Assembly (NCBI GenBank): GCA_028293825.1
Contig: JAQGNY010000014.1
Coordinates: 35,107-99,106, forward strand
DNA length: 64,000 nt
DNA from: Verrucomicrobiaceae bacterium
Lineage (GTDB): Bacteria > Pseudomonadota > Gammaproteobacteria > Pseudomonadales > CAMLJR01
Reading direction: 5' to 3'
Below the pieces are notes generated by a model. The model was not told the origin of the DNA, ran no database searches, and worked only from the letters and a program-made list of their open reading frames with translations. Both the position numbers and the translations under genes were made by a program. Every line of letters begins with the position of its first letter. Within the stretch, counting starts at the first letter, position 1. Of this stretch, positions 16,895 through 26,853 are shown one piece after another.

Positions 16895-18460
16895 ATGGCA
16901 CAGACAATTAACACCAACATTAACTCGCTCATTGCTCAGAACAACCTGAACAAGTCGCAAAGCTCGCTGCAAACTTCTTTGACTCGCTTGTCTTCCGGCC
17001 TGCGTATCAACAACGCCGCTGACGATGCTGCCGGCCTGGCAATTAGCTCGCGCTTCACTACTCAGATCAACGGTTTGAACACCGCATCGCGCAACGCTAA
17101 CGACGGTATCTCTTTGGCGCAAACCACTGGCGGCGCGCTGGACGAAGTAACCAACAACCTGCAACGTATTCGCGAATTGGCGGTTCAGTCCGCTAACGGC
17201 ACCAACTCTGCCAGCGACCGCGCCGCTCTAGACGCCGAAGTACAACAACGTTTGGCGGAAGTAGATCGTACCGCTTCGCAAACCTCGTTTAACGGCTTGA
17301 ACGTTCTCGACGGCACCTACGGTACTTCGCAATTCCAAGTTGGCGCGAACGCAGGTCAAACCATCTCCGTTACGCTGTCGCAAGGCGTGAAAGTTGGCCA
17401 AATCGGTCAGATCGCTACCGGCACTTCCACACTGGCAACCGGCGTTAGCACCACCGCTCTGGGCGGCAGCGGTACTTATCAAGTCGGTTCCGCCGCTGCG
17501 GTCACCGTCGGCGCCTCCAAACAAGGTTCCTCAGTCGGTCAATCGGCAGCTAGCGCGTACGCTAAAGCCAATGCCATCCAGTCGGCTGGCGTAGCGGGCT
17601 TGACTGTTAGCGCGCAGAACAACGTTGAGTTCGCCGTTGGCGCGACTACCACGACAGGTACTATCGGTACTGCCGTGGGCACATCGACCTACAGCTTGAA
17701 CATCAACAACACCGATATTTTCGCAAGCTACGACCAAAGCACCGGCAACGTATTATCAACACAGCAAATCACCGATGCCATTAACGCGCAAAGCTCCACC
17801 ACTGGCGTTACTGCTGCACTTAGCGGTACCAAATTACTGCTCAGCGCAGCCGATGGCCGCGACATCAACATCGGTCAAACGGTCGGCACAGGTACTGCTG
17901 GCGGCTTGGCGGCAGGTGCTGCCACTGTTTCGAACGGCACTAACTACATTGCCGGTAAAATCGGCACCGTAGCGGAAGCGCAAGGTACTGTGAGCGTGTC
18001 GGGCGGTGTTACCACTTACGGCACCAACGCCAACGCCACCAACAGCGGCACCTTGACCTTCTCGGCCAACGACAACATCGTCATCACCGGTGACGGCGCC
18101 AACCTGGGCTTCGGTGCTACTGGTGTGACACTTGCGAAAGATACAACCACGCTGGCCTCGGTCAACGTGAGAACAATTGCCGGCGCCAACGATGCCATCA
18201 AACGTATCGATTCGGCCCTGCAGTCGGTCAGCGCGATCCAAGCGAACCTCGGCGCCATTCAAAACCGCTTTAACTCGGTTGTGGCAACGATTCAAACATC
18301 CGCACAGAACCTGACTGCTTCACGCAGCCGGATTCAAGATACGGACTTCGCTTCGGAAACTGCCAACCTGTCGCGCGCTAACATTCTGCAACAGGCCGGT
18401 ATCTCGGTACTGTCGCAAGCGAATGCCGGCCCACAATCAGTGTTGTCGCTGTTGAAATAA
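16895..18460 (+). CDS. fliC: Flagellin
   Basis: A 521-residue flagellin, the filament subunit exported by the flagellar type III system. The N-terminal D0/D1 domain is highly conserved ([53 protein letters not shown], about residues 1-170). The C-terminal D1/D0 part (about 435-521) has [21 protein letters not shown] and ends [22 protein letters not shown]. The centre (about 175-430) is a Gly/Thr/Ala-rich surface-exposed variable region. GGCCGAGGAG precedes the ATG. There are two FliA promoters upstream and a strong hairpin just downstream, before flaG. Only one flagellin gene is present in the window. Confidence 0.97.
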   Translation: MAQTINTNINSLIAQNNLNKSQSSLQTSLTRLSSGLRINNAADDAAGLAISSRFTTQINGLNTASRNANDGISLAQTTGGALDEVTNNLQRIRELAVQSANGTNSASDRAALDAEVQQRLAEVDRTASQTSFNGLNVLDGTYGTSQFQVGANAGQTISVTLSQGVKVGQIGQIATGTSTLATGVSTTALGGSGTYQVGSAAAVTVGASKQGSSVGQSAASAYAKANAIQSAGVAGLTVSAQNNVEFAVGATTTTGTIGTAVGTSTYSLNINNTDIFASYDQSTGNVLSTQQITDAINAQSSTTGVTAALSGTKLLLSAADGRDINIGQTVGTGTAGGLAAGAATVSNGTNYIAGKIGTVAEAQGTVSVSGGVTTYGTNANATNSGTLTFSANDNIVITGDGANLGFGATGVTLAKDTTTLASVNVRTIAGANDAIKRIDSALQSVSAIQANLGAIQNRFNSVVATIQTSAQNLTASRSRIQDTDFASETANLSRANILQQAGISVLSQANAGPQSVLSLLK

Positions 18461-18470
18461 GGTCTACGGT

Positions 18471-18504
18471 CGCCAAGCGCCGGTGTAATAGCCGGCGTTT
18501 GGCG
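18471..18504 (+). terminator. Hairpin after fliC, likely partial terminator
   Basis: A 13-bp stem (CGCCAAGCGCCGG with CCGGCGTTTGGCG, one G-U pair in RNA) and an 8-nt loop. The following tail (TCTATTACTCT) is only moderately T-rich. It lies between fliC and flaG and could lower flaG transcription relative to flagellin and stabilise the fliC mRNA 3' end. Confidence 0.7.
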
Positions 18505-18530
18505 TCTATTACTCTAGGAAGGTGAATGCC

Positions 18531-18893
18531 ATGATTAACAATGTTGTTAATACTGGTTTCCAGCAAGCTGTCGAAGTACGCAGCAGTGCCAGTGGTGCCC
18601 AAGCGTCCAGTGCAGCAGCCAGTCAACCGGCAAGTACAACTACAACTCAAGAAAGCAATGCGGCTGATAGCGCAAAACTTACTGCAGCCGTCACCAAGTT
18701 GAATGATTACGTGCAAAACGTGCAACGCAACTTATCTTTCAGTGTCGATAAAGACAGTGGTCAAACCGTCATCAAAGTTTTGGACGTGCAGACCAATGAA
18801 GTGATTCGACAGATCCCGCCGGCCGAAACATTAAGGCTTGCGGCCTCACTCGAAGAACGAATGGCTCAATTGTTCGTCACGGAAAGAGCATAA
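18531..18893 (+). CDS. flaG: Flagellar protein FlaG
   Basis: A 120-residue FlaG-family protein, which limits filament length in polar flagellates. The first half is Ser/Ala/Thr-rich and disordered. The conserved second half contains LNDYVQNVQRNLSFSVDKDSG, TVIKVLDVQTNEVIRQIPPAE and the final helix. The ATG at 18531 with AGGAAGG 8 bp upstream is preferred over a GTG three codons earlier. It lies between fliC and fliD as in Pseudomonas and Vibrio and is followed by a terminator. Confidence 0.92.
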   Translation: MINNVVNTGFQQAVEVRSSASGAQASSAAASQPASTTTTQESNAADSAKLTAAVTKLNDYVQNVQRNLSFSVDKDSGQTVIKVLDVQTNEVIRQIPPAETLRLAASLEERMAQLFVTERA

Positions 18894-18900
18894 ATTTAAA

Positions 18901-18922
18901 GCGGGAGATGATCCCGCTTTTT
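18901..18922 (+). terminator. Rho-independent terminator after flaG
   Basis: GCGGGA / TCCCGC 6-bp stem with a 5-nt loop, followed by five T. It separates the FliA-dependent fliC-flaG unit from the sigma-54-dependent fliD unit. Confidence 0.85.
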
Positions 18923-18952
18923 GTTTTTAAATGATTTCAAAAAGATTGCAGA

Positions 18953-18968
18953 TGGCACACGATGTGCT
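18953..18968 (+). promoter_or_regulatory. Sigma-54 promoter of fliD
   Basis: TGGCACACGATGTGCT has GG, ten bases, GC and matches TGGCAC at the -24 box exactly. It lies 73 bp before the fliD start. In Pseudomonas fliD is a FleQ-activated class II gene. Confidence 0.78.
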
Positions 18969-19041
18969 CTTATCAACCAACACTCAGATATCTGGTTGAT
19001 ATCGTCAAACTACTGACTTCGGCGATCGGGACACACTGATT

Positions 19042-20568
19042 ATGGCCACCACGATTAATACCTCAACCGCAGCCACTACCGCTGCGACTACCGCGACCAC
19101 TGCCAGCACCACCAATACCAGCAGCACTGCCGGCACAATCTCATCGCTCGGCACCGGTTCCGGACTGGATTTATCGGGTCTTTTGACCAAATTGGTCGAT
19201 GCGGAGAAAGCCCCGCAGCAACAGATTATCGATCAAAAAACCGCAACCACGAATGCGACCATTTCTGCGCTCGGCACGCTGCAATCGAAGCTGGCCGCGT
19301 TTCAAACCGCGCTCGGCAATCTGAAAGACATCAGCGATTTCAAAACTAAAACCGCGACGTCGAGCGATACCACTTTATTTAAAGCCACCGCGGTATCCAC
19401 AGCGGATGTCGGCAGTTACAACATCAACGTGCTCACCGTGGCACAAGCCAATAAAGTGGCTTCGGGAAGTTTTTCCGATCAAGCCACCACGGTCGGCACC
19501 GGCAAGCTCACTATTGGCGTCGGTGCAGCCAGCTTTAATGTTGATATCACCGCAGGCGTTAACGATACCGTCGCAGGAATTCGCGATGCGATTAACGATG
19601 CCACCGGCAATACCGGCGTTAAAGCCAGCTTATTGACCGTGAGCAACGGCACCGGCGGCACTGCGGTGAAATTAGTGCTGACGTCGAACAATACGGGCAC
19701 GGCCAGTCAAATTTCGGTAAGCGCCACCGATAGCGACGGCAACAACACCGATGCCGCCGGTCTGTCGCAGTTGTATTACTCGAAAGCCGACACCACCAAC
19801 AGCCGGCTTAGCGAAGTTAACGCCGCGCAAGATGCATCGATCACCGTCGATGGCTTTCCCGCTACCAGCAGCACCAACACGTTTTCGACCGTGATTCCCG
19901 GCGTCACTATCACCGCATTAAAAGGCGCGACCGATCCACTCAATCCGCCTGCCGCATCGCAGTTAACGATCGATACCGACACCAGCGGCGCCGCCAAATC
20001 GATTCAGGATTTCGTCACAGCCTATAATGACTTGGCCAGCACGTTTACCTCGCTGGCCGGTTACGACACCACCACTAAAACAGCCGGTCCTTTATTTGGC
20101 GATAGCAGCGTTTCGCTGATTCAATCGCGCATTCGCCAGGCTCTAACATCTCCGGTTAGCGGCGCAGCATCCGATTTAAACAGCCTGTCGCTGATCGGCA
20201 TCACCACCAGCGCCGATGGCACATTAGCTTTCGATAGCACCAAATTTGCGTCTGCGACCGACGGTCGCTTCGCCGATGTCGGCAAACTATTTTCGGGCAC
20301 CACTGGCGTCGCCGGTCAGCTCGATAATCTGATCAGCAATTTCACGCAAACCGGCGGCACGCTGAAAGCGCATCAACAAGCGCTCACCGATACGCTGACG
20401 CAATTAGCCGATCAACAAACTAAACTCAACGCGCGCATTCTGGATTTCCAGACCCGCTATCAAGCGCAATTCACCGCGCTCGATACGATCGTGCAACAAT
20501 TGAATCAAACCAGCTCATATTTGACCCAGCAATTCGATGCCATCAACAACGTAAATGCTAGTAAGTAA
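19042..20568 (+). CDS. fliD: Flagellar cap protein FliD (HAP2)
   Basis: A 508-residue filament cap protein that assembles at the tip and folds flagellin into the growing filament. After a Thr/Ala-rich leader (about residues 1-35, unusually long and low in complexity) comes the FliD_N domain (ISSLGTGSGLDLSGLLTKLVDAEKAPQQQI). Surface domains span about 140-300. The FliD_C coiled coil includes YNDLASTFTSLAGYD and ends with LDTIVQQLNQTSSYLTQQFDAINN. It has its own sigma-54 promoter. The following small gene is probably co-transcribed. Confidence 0.95.
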   Translation: MATTINTSTAATTAATTATTASTTNTSSTAGTISSLGTGSGLDLSGLLTKLVDAEKAPQQQIIDQKTATTNATISALGTLQSKLAAFQTALGNLKDISDFKTKTATSSDTTLFKATAVSTADVGSYNINVLTVAQANKVASGSFSDQATTVGTGKLTIGVGAASFNVDITAGVNDTVAGIRDAINDATGNTGVKASLLTVSNGTGGTAVKLVLTSNNTGTASQISVSATDSDGNNTDAAGLSQLYYSKADTTNSRLSEVNAAQDASITVDGFPATSSTNTFSTVIPGVTITALKGATDPLNPPAASQLTIDTDTSGAAKSIQDFVTAYNDLASTFTSLAGYDTTTKTAGPLFGDSSVSLIQSRIRQALTSPVSGAASDLNSLSLIGITTSADGTLAFDSTKFASATDGRFADVGKLFSGTTGVAGQLDNLISNFTQTGGTLKAHQQALTDTLTQLADQQTKLNARILDFQTRYQAQFTALDTIVQQLNQTSSYLTQQFDAINNVNASK

Positions 20569-20653
20569 TTAATTAACTTCAGCGGTACGGTAATTAACGA
20601 ACACGGCAGTTGCCACTCGATCGAATCGGTTAACAAACAGCTAGGCGCACTCC

Positions 20654-21013
20654 ATGCTAAACGCGACAGACTCAACAGCAAACTACACAGCGAACCATTC
20701 CATCCAGGACAGCTGGACTGTTATCGAAACGATGACGGCGTCGATGAAAAATTCGGCCGATGGGCAAAACTGGTTCGATGTGGTTGAACGCGCCGCTGCG
20801 CGCCACAGCTTAGTGATGGCGCATTTCGATCAATTTCCGGTGGGACCGGAGAACGCGGAATTCTATCGCGAGCGTCTCGGCACGATGTTAATCGGCGAAC
20901 AAGATTTGCAAAATCTGGTTCGCAATGCACGCAAATCATTAATGAGTGAAGGTGCGATGATGACGCATGGTCACCGTGCGGTGGGCGCGTATCTCGATAG
21001 CGCGCGCGGCTAA
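20654..21013 (+). CDS. FliT-like small flagellar protein (candidate chaperone)
   Basis: A 119-residue, mainly helical protein without membrane segment, 85 bp after fliD on the same strand. Size, helical content and position (after fliD, where fliT lies in pseudomonads) suggest a FliT-type export chaperone for FliD. The sequence is too divergent for a firm call; residues around WFDVVERAAARHSLVMAHFD resemble the first FliT helices. A bidirectional terminator follows, so it closes the fliD unit. If it is not FliT, it is an uncharacterised flagellar accessory protein. Confidence 0.55.
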   Translation: MLNATDSTANYTANHSIQDSWTVIETMTASMKNSADGQNWFDVVERAAARHSLVMAHFDQFPVGPENAEFYRERLGTMLIGEQDLQNLVRNARKSLMSEGAMMTHGHRAVGAYLDSARG

Positions 21014-21014
21014 A

Positions 21015-21046
21015 TATTCGGTGAACAGCACACGGCTGTCACCGAA
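21015..21046. terminator. Bidirectional terminator between fliT-like gene and flgL
   Basis: ATTCGGTGA / TCACCGAAT 9-bp stem with an inner CAG/CTG pairing, flanked by A/T-rich sequence on both sides. It serves the convergent fliD and flgL units. Confidence 0.7.
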
Positions 21047-21061
21047 TTGTTTAAATAATTG

Positions 21062-21076
21062 AATTAAGCTGCTGTA
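21062..21076 (-). repeat. Right arm of inverted repeat flanking the fliC block
   Basis: AATTAAGCTGCTGTA on the plus strand is the reverse complement of TACAGCAGCTTAATT and matches the left arm at 16603-16617 at 13 of 15 positions. It lies between the terminator of the fliD unit and the flgL stop. Confidence 0.5.
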
Positions 21077-21126
21077 GATTGCGAAAAAATACCCAACAAA
21101 ACGTCTGCTGAAATACCTTTCTGCAA

Positions 21127-22341
21127 TTACCGAATAAAATCGAACAACGTCAAACTGCTGATTTTCGCGAAGCTCTGCTGTGCCGCTTGCAGCACCACAT
21201 TTTGTTGCGTGAGCTGTGAAATAGCCGACGCATAATCCAAATCGCGCACCTGTGACAACACTTGTTTATTAATCAAACCCACACCGTCTTGCAGATCGCT
21301 GGTGCTTTGCAAAATATTGAGCCGCGCGCCCACTTTCGCGCGCACGGTGTTGATATTGGTTTCGGCGCTGTCGAGGTTATCTAACGTTTCGGAAACTAAA
21401 TCGGTTAAGCGCTGCTTATCGTCTGGCGAATCACTCAGCGACGTTAAACCTTTTGCCAACTTAGTTAACGTCGTGAAAGTATCCTGCGTCGATGGCGCGG
21501 TTACGGTAAAGGTATCGCCATTGCCTGGCGTGCCGACGATATCGATTTTTGCGCCGTTAAACGTAATCGCTTCACCCGACACATAATTGCCCGTCGCCAC
21601 CGCCGCACCGGCGGGAACTGTATCGACTTGATAGGTCGGCGTCGGTCCTGTTGTATTTATCGTTACCGTATAAGGCCCGTGAAAACTCGCGCTGAATTGC
21701 GTGGGATCGGCAATCTGCCCCATCGCTATTGTTGCGTTGCCGGTGTTAGTTGAAGTCGCCGTACCGGGCAGACGCGTCGATGCGACATTCACAAAAATAT
21801 CTTTACCACTGTCATTCACTGGTACGTACGTGCTCGACGAAACTTGCACCGAACGCTGACCTGCATCGCCCTGATACGAGTAACCAGTAGCGCTTTGAAT
21901 AAACGGCGCCTGCTGTCCTTGAAAACCCGCAAAAATATATTCGCCGTTGGAATTGCGCGAGTTGGCAATGCCGGCCAACTCATCGAGACGCGACGATAAT
22001 TCCGCAGCAAGTGCTTGCCGATCGCTTGCAGTCAATACACCGCTCCCTGCATTCACTGCCAATTCACGCACGCGCGTTAATACGGTACTGACATCCGCTA
22101 ACGAGCTGTCTTCGAGCGTGAGGTTATTGGTCGCGCCGGTAATATTTTTTTTGTACTGATCGATATTCGCCTGCGTCTGATCGAGTTGCAAAATTTGTGC
22201 GGCAGCGGCCGGATCATCCGACGGCACCGTTACGCGCAAACCGGAAGATAATTGCGCCTGCGTTTTGCTGACGGCAACCTGCCCGTTCAATATGCCGCGC
22301 AACCCTTGCGAGAAAATCTGACTCAGCGAAATGCGGTCCAT
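21127..22341 (-). CDS. flgL: Flagellar hook-associated protein 3 (FlgL)
   Basis: A 404-residue hook-filament junction protein, flagellin-like at both ends. The N-terminus has RISLSQIFSQGLRGILNGQVAVSKTQAQLSSG-type heptads and the family sequence SGLRVTVPSDDPAAAAQI. The C-terminus (VGLINKQVLSQVRDLDYASAISQLTQQ) forms the other half of the coiled coil. The middle (about 150-300) is variable. It is the last gene of the flgF-L unit, separated from flgK by a 191-bp gap that contains a 17-bp tandem repeat, so it may have extra transcription input. Confidence 0.94.
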   Translation of the reverse strand: MDRISLSQIFSQGLRGILNGQVAVSKTQAQLSSGLRVTVPSDDPAAAAQILQLDQTQANIDQYKKNITGATNNLTLEDSSLADVSTVLTRVRELAVNAGSGVLTASDRQALAAELSSRLDELAGIANSRNSNGEYIFAGFQGQQAPFIQSATGYSYQGDAGQRSVQVSSSTYVPVNDSGKDIFVNVASTRLPGTATSTNTGNATIAMGQIADPTQFSASFHGPYTVTINTTGPTPTYQVDTVPAGAAVATGNYVSGEAITFNGAKIDIVGTPGNGDTFTVTAPSTQDTFTTLTKLAKGLTSLSDSPDDKQRLTDLVSETLDNLDSAETNINTVRAKVGARLNILQSTSDLQDGVGLINKQVLSQVRDLDYASAISQLTQQNVVLQAAQQSFAKISSLTLFDFIR

Positions 22342-22397
22342 AATAATTACCTGTTAATTCAATGCAGCCGATTCTTTGCTGCTAAAAAACTCTTGCG

Positions 22398-22464
22398 TCT
22401 AACACGCCGTCGCTTTAACACTCTGTTGCTTTTAACACTTTGCTGTTTTTAACACCCTGCTGCT
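22398..22464. repeat. 17-bp tandem repeat, four copies
   Basis: Units TTTAACACTCTGTTGCT (22414-22430), TTTAACACTTTGCTGTT (22431-22447) and TTTAACACCCTGCTGCT (22448-22464) follow one another directly. A more divergent copy precedes them and a truncated TTTAAT follows. The array lies in the flgK-flgL gap, upstream of the flgL start. It could be a slippage product or a binding array. Confidence 0.85.
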
Positions 22465-22532
22465 TTTAATAAGCAGCTACGCCTATCAAGTAGATCTAAA
22501 ATCTTGCCGATAATTCAGCAATAAAATTAAAT

Positions 22533-24551
22533 CTACTGGAACGCACCCAACAAGGTTGTAAACAGCGTACGCGCAATTGAAATCACTTGCGCGGATGCCG
22601 AATACGCTTGTTGAAACTTAATTAAATTAGCCGCCTCTTCATCGAGGTTAACGGCGGATACTGAGTCGCGATTGCTCTGCGCCTGTGTCAATAACGTATT
22701 AGCCGCATCGCGATTATTCTTCAGCGATGCAGTGGTGGCGCCGATATCGGAAACCATTTTTCCGTACGCATCGGACATCGTCAGACCACCAACCGCTTTC
22801 GACAAATTCAAATTCGCCAACGCGAGCGCATTGCGGTTATCGGAAGTGCCGCTGGTATTCGCCGCAATCGAAAATTGATCGCCGGTAGCCGGATTTCCCG
22901 ACAGCGTAAATTGATACGAAGGCACACCGCTGGCATTGTTAATTTGCACCACATTATTTTGACCGGTGGTGAACGTTCCCGTTAACGCGGGTACAAATGC
23001 GGCCGGGGCAGCGGGATTCGTATTGTTTAAAACCTGATATGTCGTCGCTGAGGTAAATCGCACCAGTAACGGCGTGGTCAATGGATTGGCAACAGCCAGC
23101 GTCGTCCCCGCTGTGGCCGCTTGATACTGCGGCACCATGACACCTTGCGAAATGGCACCACCACCGGTATTCGCTAAATTCGCATCGGTGCGAACCGGCT
23201 GGGCCAGTGCCAATTGTTTCGGGTCTTGCAAAGACACCGCAATATTTTGCGCGCCGAGTCGTGTCGGCTGAATCGCAAACGTATCGCCGGCAGCGAAACT
23301 TGGTGTCGCGCTAATTTGAACTTGAAAACCATCGGTGGCACCGGACGCCGGAATTGTTGTTTGCCCAGCTGTCAGCGTGCCGCTGTTGACGACGGTGCTG
23401 TCGCTGATGCGTGTCAGCGTATAAGCAGTGGCGCTGGTGAAACTCAATTTATAATCGCTGGTGGTCAACGCCGAAGCATTACTGATAAATACACTCGGCT
23501 GCTCGGTGCCGGTATTGGTACTGGCGCGCAACGCACGCGATGTCATCGACGCCGGCGAATTAATATCGGTGAATAAATTAGTGCCGGCATTGCCGTTTAA
23601 ATCGACACCTAATTTATGTTGCGTGTTCACAGCATCGGAAAACGTAATTGCAATTTGACCCAGTGAATTAAACGCATTATTCAACGTGCCGTTTTGAAAT
23701 TTCACCAAACCGCCCAACGTGCCGCCGGTGGTGTATTGCGTTACATCGACCGCCGCGCCATTGCCGCCCGACTGCAAGGTAATGACTTGTTGCGAAGGAT
23801 CGGTAGTCGATGTTCTCGTGCCCATCGTGCTGGCGCGATTACCGATAACCAACGGCTGACCGTTGCCCATAAATACGTTAACCATGCCGTCCGATTGCGG
23901 CACGACATTCACGCCGACAATTTCCGATAATTGCCGCACTAATTCTTCGCGCTGATCGAGCAGCGAATTCGGTTGCGCGCCGGTACCGCCGCTTTGATTG
24001 ACAATATCCTGGTTTATTTTCGCGATCGATTGCGCCAGTGTGGTCGCTTGCGAAGTCTGCGCGCTGAACTGTTGATTGACCGATTGGCTCAGCGATTGCA
24101 GCCGTTCATTCAATGTGCTGAAACGCTGCGCCAGACTGCCGGCGTCGCTCAATACCACCTGGCGTACCGGCACCGAGGTAGGATCTTGCGAAGCCTGTTG
24201 TACATCGGAAAAAAATTGTTGCAGCGATGGCGACAGACCCGTCGACTGATCGGCGAGCAATGAATCGAGTTGGCTGATTTGCGTGGTGTATGAATCGAGC
24301 TCATTAAATGTTGCGGTGTCGGAACGCAACTGGCCAATATAAAATTGATCGACCACGCGTTGCACGCTGGCAACTTTAACGCCCGAGCCAATATAACCGG
24401 CGCCGTTGTATTGCGCGGGCTGCGGCGTGAGTTCAACGCGCTGACGCGAATAGCCCGCCGTGTTGGCGTTACTGATGTTATTACCGGTGGTGGAAATCGC
24501 CGACTGACTGGCCGATAACCCAGAGACCCCGATACCTAATAAATCAGCCAT
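22533..24551 (-). CDS. flgK: Flagellar hook-associated protein 1 (FlgK)
   Basis: A 672-residue first hook-filament junction protein. The rod-protein N-terminal motif is clear (LGIGVSGLSASQSAISTTGNNISNANTAGYSRQRVEL). The C-terminus has SAVNLDEEAANLIKFQQAYSASAQVISIARTLFTTLL, the standard FlgK/FlgE tail. It is longer than the roughly 547 residues of the Salmonella protein because of a large central insertion (about 330-560), as is common in pseudomonads. It starts 12 bp after the flgJ stop. Confidence 0.95.
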   Translation of the reverse strand: MADLLGIGVSGLSASQSAISTTGNNISNANTAGYSRQRVELTPQPAQYNGAGYIGSGVKVASVQRVVDQFYIGQLRSDTATFNELDSYTTQISQLDSLLADQSTGLSPSLQQFFSDVQQASQDPTSVPVRQVVLSDAGSLAQRFSTLNERLQSLSQSVNQQFSAQTSQATTLAQSIAKINQDIVNQSGGTGAQPNSLLDQREELVRQLSEIVGVNVVPQSDGMVNVFMGNGQPLVIGNRASTMGTRTSTTDPSQQVITLQSGGNGAAVDVTQYTTGGTLGGLVKFQNGTLNNAFNSLGQIAITFSDAVNTQHKLGVDLNGNAGTNLFTDINSPASMTSRALRASTNTGTEQPSVFISNASALTTSDYKLSFTSATAYTLTRISDSTVVNSGTLTAGQTTIPASGATDGFQVQISATPSFAAGDTFAIQPTRLGAQNIAVSLQDPKQLALAQPVRTDANLANTGGGAISQGVMVPQYQAATAGTTLAVANPLTTPLLVRFTSATTYQVLNNTNPAAPAAFVPALTGTFTTGQNNVVQINNASGVPSYQFTLSGNPATGDQFSIAANTSGTSDNRNALALANLNLSKAVGGLTMSDAYGKMVSDIGATTASLKNNRDAANTLLTQAQSNRDSVSAVNLDEEAANLIKFQQAYSASAQVISIARTLFTTLLGAFQ

Positions 24552-24563
24552 GTCGTTTCACCC

Positions 24564-25595
24564 TTAACGCGCGCTGCTGCCGGATATATGTTCGCTATCC
24601 AGCACCGCGATAACTTTCTGCGCGTATTGCGGATCGGTCGCGTAACCCGACTGTGCTAACGCTTTGATATAGGCGCGCGGATCGTCGGCGCAATCCATCG
24701 CTTGCTTATACCGCGGATTTTCGCCAATCAATTTTGCGTAATCGGCAAAGCTTGCTTCCGGCGAATCGTAGGCGCGGAATTTTGCATACTCGCGCACCGC
24801 GACGCCGTTTTGATATTCGATGGTTGGCACTGTTACCACAGCGCCGTGCCAATTTTCATCGGCTTTAATATTGAAAAAATTAAAACTCGACGAACCATCC
24901 GGGCATTGCAAAACTTTTTGCCCCCAACCGGTCTCAAGTGCGGACTGAGATAATAATGCCTTGCTATCGACACCGAGCTGCTGCGCTACACGCTCTGCGG
25001 CGGGACGTAATTTTTCGACAAAATTTTGCGGCGTGCCGTCGAGTGGTGTGGCATTGACCGCTTCAGTATTGGCGTTATCGTCTTGACCGCTTTTCGATTC
25101 GTTGAACAAACGATAAATAGCTTCCTGTATCGCGGCACTGGGAAATTTTCCGGCGGTGCCTGACGCTGACGCAATCGCAGCCGTGCTGTGTTCGATATCG
25201 CTGACATTGTGATCGGCATCGGCCGCAGGTTTCGCGGCGGAATTATCAAAGCGACTTTGCAACTGACGAATCATCGCCGTTGCAATACCCATCCCTTTGC
25301 CTTTGCTTAAACTCAATGTCAGTTGGTTATCGAACATATCCTGATAAAACTTTTCTTCGGAACTCGAGGTGATATCGCCGTCAGAAAAAACCGAATTAGC
25401 CTCGCGCATACTTTTCATCATCATCTGCATCATCATCGATTCGAATTGATGCGCAATATTTTCCAGCGCCGCGTGCTTGTCGGTTTTTCCAAGCGCGGTA
25501 ATTTTCTGCAGGCCGCTCAGGTCGTTGTAGACCTGGGCCTGATCGACGCTGGCGGTGCCAGCGGCGCCAGTTATAGCTGTTGATATATCGATCAC
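24564..25595 (-). CDS. flgJ: Peptidoglycan hydrolase FlgJ
   Basis: A 343-residue two-domain protein: an N-terminal rod-cap domain (about residues 20-110, HQFESMMMQMMMKSMREAN, FYQDMFDNQL) and a C-terminal glucosaminidase domain (about 185-335) with LLSQSALETGWGQKV carrying the catalytic Glu, FNFFNIKA and YATDPQYAQKVI. It opens the peptidoglycan for the rod in the periplasm. The start codon is a GTG at 25593-25595 with GAGTGA upstream; no better ATG exists. It lies between flgI and flgK in the usual order. Confidence 0.94.
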   Translation of the reverse strand: MIDISTAITGAAGTASVDQAQVYNDLSGLQKITALGKTDKHAALENIAHQFESMMMQMMMKSMREANSVFSDGDITSSSEEKFYQDMFDNQLTLSLSKGKGMGIATAMIRQLQSRFDNSAAKPAADADHNVSDIEHSTAAIASASGTAGKFPSAAIQEAIYRLFNESKSGQDDNANTEAVNATPLDGTPQNFVEKLRPAAERVAQQLGVDSKALLSQSALETGWGQKVLQCPDGSSSFNFFNIKADENWHGAVVTVPTIEYQNGVAVREYAKFRAYDSPEASFADYAKLIGENPRYKQAMDCADDPRAYIKALAQSGYATDPQYAQKVIAVLDSEHISGSSAR

Positions 25596-25635
25596 TACGC
25601 TATCACTCGTGTCGTTTCATGCTTCGTACATCGCA

Positions 25636-26760
25636 TTAAATGACGATCAATTCGGCATTTAATGCGCCGGCTTCTTTCAACGCTTCGATAATCGCCATTA
25701 AATCGCCCGGTGCCGCGCCCACCTGATTTACCGCGCGTACGATTTCTTCGAGCGTGGTCGATTTATGCAATTCGAACATGCGGTTGTTTTCTTCTTTCGC
25801 AGTGACATTCGATTGCGGCGTCACTACGGTTTGTCCACCGGCTAGTGCATTGGGCTGACTGACGCGCACATTTTCGGAAACGGTCACGGTGAGACTGCCG
25901 TGCGTGACTGCAACCGGACTGACAGTGACGTGATTGCCAACGACGATGGTGCCGGTGCGCGAATTAATAATGACGCGCGCGGGCGCTTCACCAACCGCAA
26001 TCTGCATATTTTCCAGCACCGAAACATACGACACACGCTGATCGGTATTTTCCGGCGCGGTGACATGAATCGACATCGCGTCGATGGCATTCGCCACCCC
26101 CGGTCCCATTTTGTCGTTAATAGTTTCGGCCACTTGTTGCGCGGTGGTGAAATCGGAACGCTTCAAATTAAACGTCAAACCGTTGCTTTGCGCGAAACCG
26201 TTCGGCACTTCGCGCTCGACAATCGCGCCGCTCGGAATGCGACCGGCGCTCGGAATATTCACGGTAACTTTTGAACCGTCCGATCCTTCCACACCGAAAC
26301 CGCCGACGACTAATTCGCCCTGCGCCAAGGCATACACTTGTCCGTCCGCGCCTTTTAAGGCGGTCAATAACAAACTGCCGCCGCGCAAACTTTTCGCATT
26401 ACCGACTGAAGACACAGTGATGTCGATGGTTTGACCAGGTTTAATAAACGGCGGCAAATTTGCGTGAATACTTACCGCCGCGACATTTTTTAATTGGAAG
26501 TTGGTACCGACTGGAATGACGATGCCAAATTGCTTCAGCATGTTGCTAAACGATTGTGACGTGAACGGTGTCTGCGTGGTTTGATCACCGGTGCCGTTGA
26601 GACCGACCACCAAACCGTAGCCGACTAAAGGATTCGAACGCACGCCCGCGAGCGTGGCAATATCTTTCAGGCGGTCGGCGTGCGCGTTAAATCCCGCGCA
26701 CAGCAAAGCGAAAATGGCGAGCATGCGCACAAAAGAGTTTTTCGAAAATTGCCGCAACAT
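25636..26760 (-). CDS. flgI: Flagellar P-ring protein FlgI
   Basis: A 374-residue periplasmic P-ring subunit. A Sec signal peptide ([21 protein letters not shown], cut near [10 protein letters not shown]) is followed by the conserved mature start [32 protein letters not shown]. The C-terminus has [30 protein letters not shown]. The ATG at 26760 with AGGT upstream is preferred over a TTG 11 codons earlier because it puts the signal peptide at the N-terminus. It is the fourth gene of the flgF-L unit. Confidence 0.96.
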   Translation of the reverse strand: MLRQFSKNSFVRMLAIFALLCAGFNAHADRLKDIATLAGVRSNPLVGYGLVVGLNGTGDQTTQTPFTSQSFSNMLKQFGIVIPVGTNFQLKNVAAVSIHANLPPFIKPGQTIDITVSSVGNAKSLRGGSLLLTALKGADGQVYALAQGELVVGGFGVEGSDGSKVTVNIPSAGRIPSGAIVEREVPNGFAQSNGLTFNLKRSDFTTAQQVAETINDKMGPGVANAIDAMSIHVTAPENTDQRVSYVSVLENMQIAVGEAPARVIINSRTGTIVVGNHVTVSPVAVTHGSLTVTVSENVRVSQPNALAGGQTVVTPQSNVTAKEENNRMFELHKSTTLEEIVRAVNQVGAAPGDLMAIIEALKEAGALNAELIVI

Positions 26761-26853
26761 ATTTGCTACCTGCTTTTTGCCGTTTACTTTCAAGAGTTAC
26801 TTTTTAGTCACTAAAATATTTTTACTTACACAATCAAACACAAACGGCCGCTG

